10,114 bases of DNA, taken from Candidatus Woesearchaeota archaeon (GTDB lineage: Archaea; Nanobdellota; Nanobdellia; Woesearchaeales; GW2011-AR9). The notes under the pieces are model-generated. The model was not told the DNA's origin, made no database searches, and saw nothing but the letters and a program-made list of their open reading frames with translations. The stretch is taken from contig JACOZM010000132.1 in the NCBI GenBank assembly GCA_016181345.1, positions 1 to 10,114 of the forward strand. Reading direction: 5' to 3'. A program made the translations under genes and the position numbers. Below are positions 6,100-10,114 of this stretch, one piece after another (positions within the stretch are counted from its first letter, which is position 1; each line of letters opens with the position of its first letter).

Positions 6100-6741
6100 A
6101 TGAGATACAAAACTCGTCAATTATTGGTAGGGATACTCCTTGCAGGAAAATTACTGGCTGCCTGCGCAGCTGAACAGCGAGTCCACCCTAAATTAGCATC
6201 ACGACCAGCTATCGTTACAACAATTGCTTCAACAGTTCTGCCCTTGCTTCAAAAAATTGAGGATAGGCTCCAGAAGATTTTAGATGATGAGAAAAAGATA
6301 GATGATATTCTTGAGGCTTTTACAATAGATGGTGACCACGAACTGAGGTTGGGTCAGATGGGTTTTGATACGAAAAGCATAGGCATTCTTTTAGGACAAT
6401 ATTTCGCGAATATAGAGCAGATCAGTCAAGAGATTGCGCTATTGCGGCAACATCAGAAATATGCCGCGCAGGCAGAGATATTACTCAGAAACGTTGATGC
6501 AAAAAAGCGCATAGAAAATTGCAGTACGGAATTATATCAGCTTAGTCTGCACGAAAAATACTATAGGGACCATCGAAGCTTGGAATGGCTTTTTCGTTAC
6601 CTTAATGAAGTTATGATAACGGCGTTGAAAGAAAGTAGTAATATCAAGTCCCTATTCCAGTTAAAAGAACTTTTCCGGCGAAAGTCACAGCAATTAGTTA
6701 TGGAAACAGGCTTCAGTAGTTTTTCTACTTTTTTTAGATGA
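6100..6741 (+). CDS. Unrecognised putative lipoprotein, helical, 213 aa
   Basis: I do not recognise this protein. It opens with a signal-like segment: basic MRYKTR, a hydrophobic core to residue 21, and a lipobox-like L-A-A-C at 19-22, so C22 may carry the lipid anchor. The rest appears almost wholly helical. Residues about 38-75 (L-P-L-L-Q-K-I-E-D-R-L-Q-K-I-L-D-D-E-K-K-I) and 100-135 are heptad-like and could form coiled coils. It contains C141 as the only other cysteine and ends with an aromatic tail S-S-F-S-T-F-F-R. It probably sits on the outer membrane face. Its own leaderless promoter separates it from aEF1-beta, and it converges with the LAGLIDADG gene at 6784 with a 42-nt gap. A non-lipidated secreted protein is the alternative. 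Confidence 0.7.
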   Translation: MRYKTRQLLVGILLAGKLLAACAAEQRVHPKLASRPAIVTTIASTVLPLLQKIEDRLQKILDDEKKIDDILEAFTIDGDHELRLGQMGFDTKSIGILLGQYFANIEQISQEIALLRQHQKYAAQAEILLRNVDAKKRIENCSTELYQLSLHEKYYRDHRSLEWLFRYLNEVMITALKESSNIKSLFQLKELFRRKSQQLVMETGFSSFSTFFR

Positions 6742-6783
6742 GATAAAAAATGAGGGAATATCTTCATTATCCTGGATTTGGCA

Positions 6784-7794
6784 TTAGGATGATTTGTTTT
6801 CTTTTACCCAATTCGTTGGAGAGACACCATACTGCCTGTTAAATATTCGTCGGAAGGTATCTACATGATAGCCATACGAAGCAGCTACTTCCTGCACTCG
6901 AGCACCAGACAGAAGCATTCTTTCGATCGGACCAAAATCTTCTGGAGGAGCTGCTGCTGTTGCCGGTTCTTTCCCATCTTCCAATATCCTTTTTGTTTCT
7001 GGCAAAAACAAGCCTGTGTCTTCTAGATAAGCAGCATCTTGATAGATAAAATCCCGCACACGATTGGCATTGGCGCCACGATAGGAAAATCTTTGTCCTG
7101 ATGGGCCTTGCCCCCTTACTCCCGCCTGCTCTTTCAGATAGCTATGCATGGCTGCAAGAAAAGGGAGCCCAAACCTAAAAAAACCAATCCGGACATCGGT
7201 ATCTCGCGTTTGTTGAACTCCTGCATTACCATCGACGATACCCCGGATAAAATGGCTCATCATGGAATCAGGGAGATCAAGAAATTGCCTTTCCCGTGCT
7301 GGCCTAGAAAAACCTAATGTATGAAGAGTTTGGTAGAGGTGAATCACACTATAAAAATGGAGCTCATACGCTCCGGTATTCCCAGTAACTACTGGCTTAT
7401 GCCGGGCCTCCAACTCCGTCCTTACGATATCCACTAAGGTCTCATTTTTTGAACAAAAGCTAAAATCACCCTTCTGAGAAATGACCGGCCGCCCATACAG
7501 CAATCCAGTTACATAAGCTACATGCTCGGTAGGATTTTCCAGGAAGTTGTCGAAGTAATGTTCATTAACATCAAGTGCCCTAGAAGACGACAACTTGTGG
7601 CGCTTTAGTAAATCGGGGTTTCTCTCCATCGCCCAAGCACGTGGATATTGTCCGAGACGACGAAAAAATTCCGAAGACAGCTGCTTTAATGTCAGCCCCT
7701 CTTCCTGAGCAATATCTTTGATCCTATCTCCATTTAGTAAACGCTCTTCAACGCGTTGTTGGATATTCTTATCCCATGGAATTGGCTTGCCCAT
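6784..7794 (-). CDS. HTH-LAGLIDADG-HTH DNA-binding protein with degraded catalytic motifs (WhiA-like design)
   Basis: The product is 336 aa. Residues 14-57 are an AraC-type helix-turn-helix (D-R-I-K-D-I-A-Q-E-E-G-L, F-F-R-R-L-G-Q-Y-P-R-A-W), and residues 289-331 a second copy (A-R-V-Q-E-V-A-A-S-Y-G-Y, I-F-N-R-Q-Y-G-V-S-P-T-N-W). The two copies align with each other. Between them, about 90-262, is a two-repeat LAGLIDADG fold: first motif V-T-G-L-L-Y-G-R-P (95-103), second I-R-G-I-V-D-G-N-A (183-191), with the expected strand-helix pattern after each and the typical end F-I-Y-Q-D-A-A-Y-L. The catalytic acid of each motif is replaced (R102, N190), so cleavage is unlikely and a regulatory DNA-binding role is inferred. 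Bacterial WhiA is the known parallel: an inactive LAGLIDADG domain fused to one HTH. The gene is GC-richer than its surroundings, suggesting transfer. The ATG lacks a Shine-Dalgarno; a stop codon lies in frame just upstream. The target is unknown. Confidence 0.8.
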   Translation of the reverse strand: MGKPIPWDKNIQQRVEERLLNGDRIKDIAQEEGLTLKQLSSEFFRRLGQYPRAWAMERNPDLLKRHKLSSSRALDVNEHYFDNFLENPTEHVAYVTGLLYGRPVISQKGDFSFCSKNETLVDIVRTELEARHKPVVTGNTGAYELHFYSVIHLYQTLHTLGFSRPARERQFLDLPDSMMSHFIRGIVDGNAGVQQTRDTDVRIGFFRFGLPFLAAMHSYLKEQAGVRGQGPSGQRFSYRGANANRVRDFIYQDAAYLEDTGLFLPETKRILEDGKEPATAAAPPEDFGPIERMLLSGARVQEVAASYGYHVDTFRRIFNRQYGVSPTNWVKENKSS

Positions 7795-7943
7795 CTTATT
7801 TTTTTGTTATCAACACGTAGTAGATTTTCATTGCTCGACATTTTTCCTAATACTTCTTCTATTTTTCTTGCTTTGGCATTTAATAAAAGTTCTGAATCAG
7901 AAGCCCTTTGTTAGAGAAGGTGCTTATTTTGTTGACAGTTACT

Positions 7944-7953
7944 TTTTTATAAT
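7944..7953 (+). promoter_or_regulatory. TATA box for the PEBP lipoprotein gene (leaderless)
   Basis: TTTTTATAAT is centred about 26 nt before the ATG at 7975 with no Shine-Dalgarno. It predicts transcription from the start codon of the long, lipoprotein form. Confidence 0.6.
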
Positions 7954-7974
7954 CAAACTTCTTTAGTTAGTTTT

Positions 7975-8586
7975 ATGCTTAGAAAAAGGGAGATAGGAGT
8001 AGTAATAGTTTGCACATTCTTCTTACTAAGCTGCAGTCCAGAAGATATCTCCAAAGAAGAAATAATCTTTGAAGAACAAACCAGCGAAGAATTAAATACA
8101 GACACAATAGAAAAAAATATAGATGAGGTGAACAACATGCAGCTAACCAGTCCGGCATTTCAAAACAACACACTAATTCCTAGCACCTATACGTGTGATG
8201 GGAAAAACATTAATCCGCCATTAAAAATATATGGAATTCCAAAAGAAGCAAAAAGTTTAGTTTTGATCATGGATGATCCCGATGCCGTTAAACCAGCAGG
8301 AAAAGTCTGGGATCATTGGATTGTATTTAATATTCCGCCATCAACAACTATTATTCCTGAAGGAAAAGAGCCACAAGGAGTTCATGGGAAAGGAACAGGA
8401 GGAAATCTAAACTACCACGGCCCTTGCCCTCCTGATGCCGAACATCGGTATTACTTCAAGTTATATGCCCTAGATACTCAACTAAGCCTTCCCGAAGGAT
8501 CTACTAAACTTGAAGTAGAAAAAGCCATGCAAGGACATATCATAGAGAAAACAGAACTTATCGGAAGATATAACAGGAAGAGATAA
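7975..8586 (+). CDS. PEBP/YbhB-family protein with lipoprotein signal
   Basis: The long product is 203 aa. Residues 1-20 are a signal peptide with lipobox L-L-S-C (C20), followed by an acidic linker (21-54). The core from M55 is a phosphatidylethanolamine-binding protein (Raf kinase inhibitor-like, YbhB/YbcL type): L-T-S-P-A-F, Y-T-C-D-G-K-N-I-N-P-P-L, the D-D-P-D-A motif (100-104), D-H-W-I-V-F-N-I-P, and Y-H-G-P-C-P-P with H-R-Y-Y-F-K-L-Y-A-L-D. These form the anion-binding pocket; the bacterial and archaeal members have no settled ligand. Stand-alone YbhB proteins are about 150-160 aa and begin where M55 begins. A near-perfect Shine-Dalgarno, GAGGTGA, precedes M55, so a 149-aa cytosolic form is likely also made. 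It is followed 64 nt later by a small membrane protein gene. Confidence 0.9.
   Translation: MLRKREIGVVIVCTFFLLSCSPEDISKEEIIFEEQTSEELNTDTIEKNIDEVNNMQLTSPAFQNNTLIPSTYTCDGKNINPPLKIYGIPKEAKSLVLIMDDPDAVKPAGKVWDHWIVFNIPPSTTIIPEGKEPQGVHGKGTGGNLNYHGPCPPDAEHRYYFKLYALDTQLSLPEGSTKLEVEKAMQGHIIEKTELIGRYNRKR
8125..8139 (+). promoter_or_regulatory. Internal Shine-Dalgarno and start within the PEBP gene
   Basis: GAGGTGA (8125-8131), then five bases, then an in-frame ATG at 8137. It would start a 149-aa protein equal to the bare PEBP domain, without signal peptide or linker. The same bases encode E-V-N-N-M, so coding chance cannot be excluded. Confidence 0.55.
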
Positions 8587-8650
8587 TAAGATAGATAACC
8601 AAAAGAGATAAAAACTTCCCAAGATTAATGAAGAAAAAAGAGGTAGAAAA

Positions 8651-8884
8651 ATGGTCAGAAAAAATAAACTAGAATCTAAAAGTACAACCACATCCTGCTC
8701 CTCAAGGAGTTGGACGCCAAAAGATAGTACGGGGTTAATCCTTTCTGAAGTGACTGCTTATTTGGCTACAGGTTATTTTTTAACTTTGATGAACGTCCAA
8801 AGTAGCATCTGGTTAAATGCATTAGTACTATTAGTGTTGATCAATATCTCATTATGGCTCTGCCCATTTGTAAGATATAGATAG
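8651..8884 (+). CDS. Small two-helix membrane protein (possibly DUF2892-like)
   Basis: The product is 77 aa. The N-terminal third is hydrophilic, rich in Ser, Lys and Arg. Two membrane segments follow at about 29-48 and 53-72, ending L-C-P-F-V-R-Y-R. A short hydrophobic pair closing with a C-P-[FLY] motif recalls the DUF2892 transmembrane domain, where it ends F-C-P-L-Y; the match is weak. The ATG has AGAGGT 5 nt upstream (8640-8645), a good Shine-Dalgarno, so this is probably a second gene of the PEBP transcript, 64 nt away. Function is unknown. Confidence 0.6.
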   Translation: MVRKNKLESKSTTTSCSSRSWTPKDSTGLILSEVTAYLATGYFLTLMNVQSSIWLNALVLLVLINISLWLCPFVRYR

Positions 8885-8897
8885 AGAAAAAATAGCG

Positions 8898-8919
8898 ATT
8901 TCTTTCTTTTATTTTTATT
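8898..8919 (+). terminator. T-rich terminator after the 77-aa gene
   Basis: The stretch reads mostly T, including CTTTCTTTTATTTTTATTC, starting 14 nt after the stop codon. It fits archaeal U-tract termination of the PEBP transcript and directly abuts the inverted-repeat element. Confidence 0.45.
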
Positions 8920-9119
8920 CCCAAACGTATGTATTTGGTTCGGTCGAAAATAGTGGCAAGGTCAAGAGGTAAAATCCATTAGGAGCTTCGTAAGATAAGT
9001 CTAGTTGCGAGGCTTTAAGCTTAAACAGATAGCTTTCATATTGCTCTTAGAGAAAGCCTCGCTGGATTTTATGACCCGCCACTATTTTCGTTATAGAACT
9101 AAATACGTACTCCCAAACG
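8919..9119. mobile_element. MITE-like inverted-repeat element with 9-bp target duplication
   Basis: The 9-bp sequence TCCCAAACG occurs at 8919-8927 and again in the same orientation at 9111-9119, exactly flanking an inverted-repeat unit of 183 bp (8928-9110). The arms are about 50 nt: TATGTATTTGGTTC against TACGTATTTAGTTC (12 of 14, with both mismatches G.U-compatible), CGAAAATAGTGGC against its exact complement (8945-8957 and 9078-9090), then GGTCA and AAAATCCA blocks (8971-8978 with 9063-9070). A perfect 10-bp inner hairpin, GCGAGGCTTT/AAAGCCTCGC, lies at 9007-9016 and 9053-9062. No protein is encoded. Terminal inverted repeats plus a direct duplication are the hallmark of a non-autonomous transposon moved by a transposase elsewhere. 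The wobble-tolerant pairing also allows a structured RNA. No family is assigned. Confidence 0.7.
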
Positions 9120-9123
9120 ATAC

Positions 9124-9133
9124 TTTTTTATAG
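9124..9133 (+). promoter_or_regulatory. TATA box for the DsbA-like gene
   Basis: TTTTTTATAG lies just outside the right end of the inverted-repeat element, about 35 nt before the ATG at 9164. It predicts a start site near 9155 and a very short leader of AAAATAAAGATAACA type without a clear Shine-Dalgarno. Confidence 0.5.
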
Positions 9134-9163
9134 AATGATTCTTTCTTAAAAATAAAGATAACA

Positions 9164-10114
9164 ATGAGAAAAATAACCCCATCATTAATTCTTATCCTTT
9201 TGTGTATTTTTTACGCTTTTCCTGCTCTCGCAGATTCTACCTGCAGTGATAATAACGATAATGGATATTGTATCCAGATCATTACTCCAACAGAAGCAAA
9301 TCAAAAATATGACGTAGGAGATTCACTAGAGATTACTTGGCTGCAGCAAAAAATAGACAAGGTTACGATTGGATACAAAACCTGCCCTTCTTGTTTAGAT
9401 TGGATTAGTTATAATCTTGCAGTAAACCCTTCAGATACAACAGGATCATTTACCTGGAAAATCCCCGAAAGGCTGAATGGGAAAAAAGATCTTCAAATTT
9501 ATCTTATTGGATATAACACAGGAGTGGGAAGCGAGACTTCAACATCAAATAATTTTAGCATCACTGAAGCTTCTGATAGTACTGATGATACTCTAGAAAC
9601 AACTCCAAGCCAAGAAGAGCAAACTTCAGCACCTGATCAGATTCCTAATCCGGAAACACCTTCCGAAGAAACAACAACTAGTCCTACGGAAGAAGCTCCT
9701 ACAACTACAGAGCCAGTCACTACACTTCCTCCAAACTCTCTTAATGATCACTTTAAAGGAGATCTCAACGCTCCAGTTACAATCATTGAATATGGCGATT
9801 ATGAATGCCCTTTCTGTAAACAGTTTCATCAACAAACTCTTCCTCTCATCGAAAAAGAATATATCCAAACAGGAAAAGTAAAATTAATATTCAAGCATTT
9901 TCCATTAGCAGAAATCCATAAAAATGCACAAAAAGCATCAGAGGCTGCAGAATGTGCTTCTAATCAAGGAAAATTCTGGGAGTACCATAACCTCTTGTTT
10001 GAAAATACAAACAATCTTGACGAAGATTCTTTAAACAATTTTGCAGATAAAACAAACCTTAACTTACAAGAATTCTCTGACTGCCTCAAAGGAGGAAAAG
10101 AAAGAACATCAGTA
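9164..10114 (+). CDS. Secreted DsbA-like thiol oxidoreductase with N-terminal Ig-like domain (3' partial)
   Basis: The frame is open from ATG 9164 to the window end, giving 317 residues with the C-terminus missing. Residues 1-23 are a signal peptide ending A-L-A. Residues about 36-133 look like a beta-sandwich of the KRE9/KNH1 Ser-Thr-rich type (I-I-T-P-T-E-A-N-Q-K-Y, V-G-D-S-L-E-I-T-W, G-S-F-T-W-K-I-P). A Thr/Pro/Glu-rich linker spans 134-192. From 196 comes the thioredoxin-fold DsbA domain of the BdbD type: G-D-L-N-A-P-V-T-I-I-E-Y-G-D-Y-E and the active site C215-P-F-C218, then F-K-H-F-P-L and A-A-E-C. Such proteins form or shuffle disulfides in exported proteins outside the membrane. The N-terminal domain also carries a C-P-S-C pair (74-77), possibly a structural disulfide. 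It lies directly downstream of the MITE-like element, with its own TATA box. Confidence 0.88.
   Translation, partial: MRKITPSLILILLCIFYAFPALADSTCSDNNDNGYCIQIITPTEANQKYDVGDSLEITWLQQKIDKVTIGYKTCPSCLDWISYNLAVNPSDTTGSFTWKIPERLNGKKDLQIYLIGYNTGVGSETSTSNNFSITEASDSTDDTLETTPSQEEQTSAPDQIPNPETPSEETTTSPTEEAPTTTEPVTTLPPNSLNDHFKGDLNAPVTIIEYGDYECPFCKQFHQQTLPLIEKEYIQTGKVKLIFKHFPLAEIHKNAQKASEAAECASNQGKFWEYHNLLFENTNNLDEDSLNNFADKTNLNLQEFSDCLKGGKERTSV

Noticed and set aside
6742..6783. Bidirectional terminator hairpin between the convergent genes
   Set aside because: AATGA/TCATT arms exist but only five bases pair and no U-tract follows on either strand.
6784..7794. Active mobile homing endonuclease, intein or intron-encoded
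   Set aside because: The gene is free-standing, the catalytic acids are replaced, and no interrupted host gene or splice motifs surround it.
8928..9110. SRP RNA or RNase P RNA
   Set aside because: The long stems suggested a known large RNA, but the conserved SRP helix 8 and RNase P core motifs are not present.

Overview
The window looks like a piece of a DPANN-type archaeal chromosome, closest in feel to the Woesearchaeota/Pacearchaeota group. Evidence seen in the sequence: an archaeal translation factor aEF1-beta behind a four-CxxC zinc-ribbon micro-protein, an intron-containing tRNA-Trp, a Sec11-type signal peptidase with Ser-His-Asp instead of Ser-Lys, a SpoIIM-like membrane protein of the form common in small archaea, and TATA boxes about 26-28 nt upstream of start codons with no leader. 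The lineage call is inference; the archaeal call is firm.

Layout. Positions 1-2761 are read on the minus strand. They hold a GC-richer accessory gene with a peptidoglycan-binding-like domain (135-854), with its own hairpin terminator and a promoter inside nested inverted repeats, then a SpoIIM-family membrane protein (1080-2108) and a membrane-anchored signal peptidase (2162-2761). A minus-strand tRNA-Trp(CCA) with a 47-nt intron lies at 2910-3029. Positions 3173-6741 are read on the plus strand: an unrecognised soluble protein, RNA 3'-phosphate cyclase RtcA, a 56-aa zinc-ribbon protein, aEF1-beta and an unrecognised putative lipoprotein. A GC-richer minus-strand gene (6784-7794) encodes a LAGLIDADG-fold protein flanked by two HTH domains. 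The plus strand resumes with a PEBP/YbhB-family lipoprotein that has a strong internal start, a 77-aa membrane protein, a roughly 183-bp inverted-repeat element bounded by a 9-bp direct repeat (MITE-like), and the 5' part of a secreted DsbA-like protein cut by the window end.

How the genes relate. There is no single pathway. RNA and translation functions (tRNA-Trp, RtcA, zinc ribbon, aEF1-beta) sit beside cell-envelope functions (SpoIIM-like, signal peptidase, two candidate lipoproteins, DsbA-like). The signal peptidase could process secreted products such as the DsbA-like protein; that link is inference. The most novel items are the HTH-LAGLIDADG-HTH protein with degraded catalytic motifs (a WhiA-like design), the MITE-like element with its target duplication, the PEBP gene that appears to encode a lipid-anchored and a cytosolic form, and the nested operator-like repeats before the peptidoglycan-binding-like gene.
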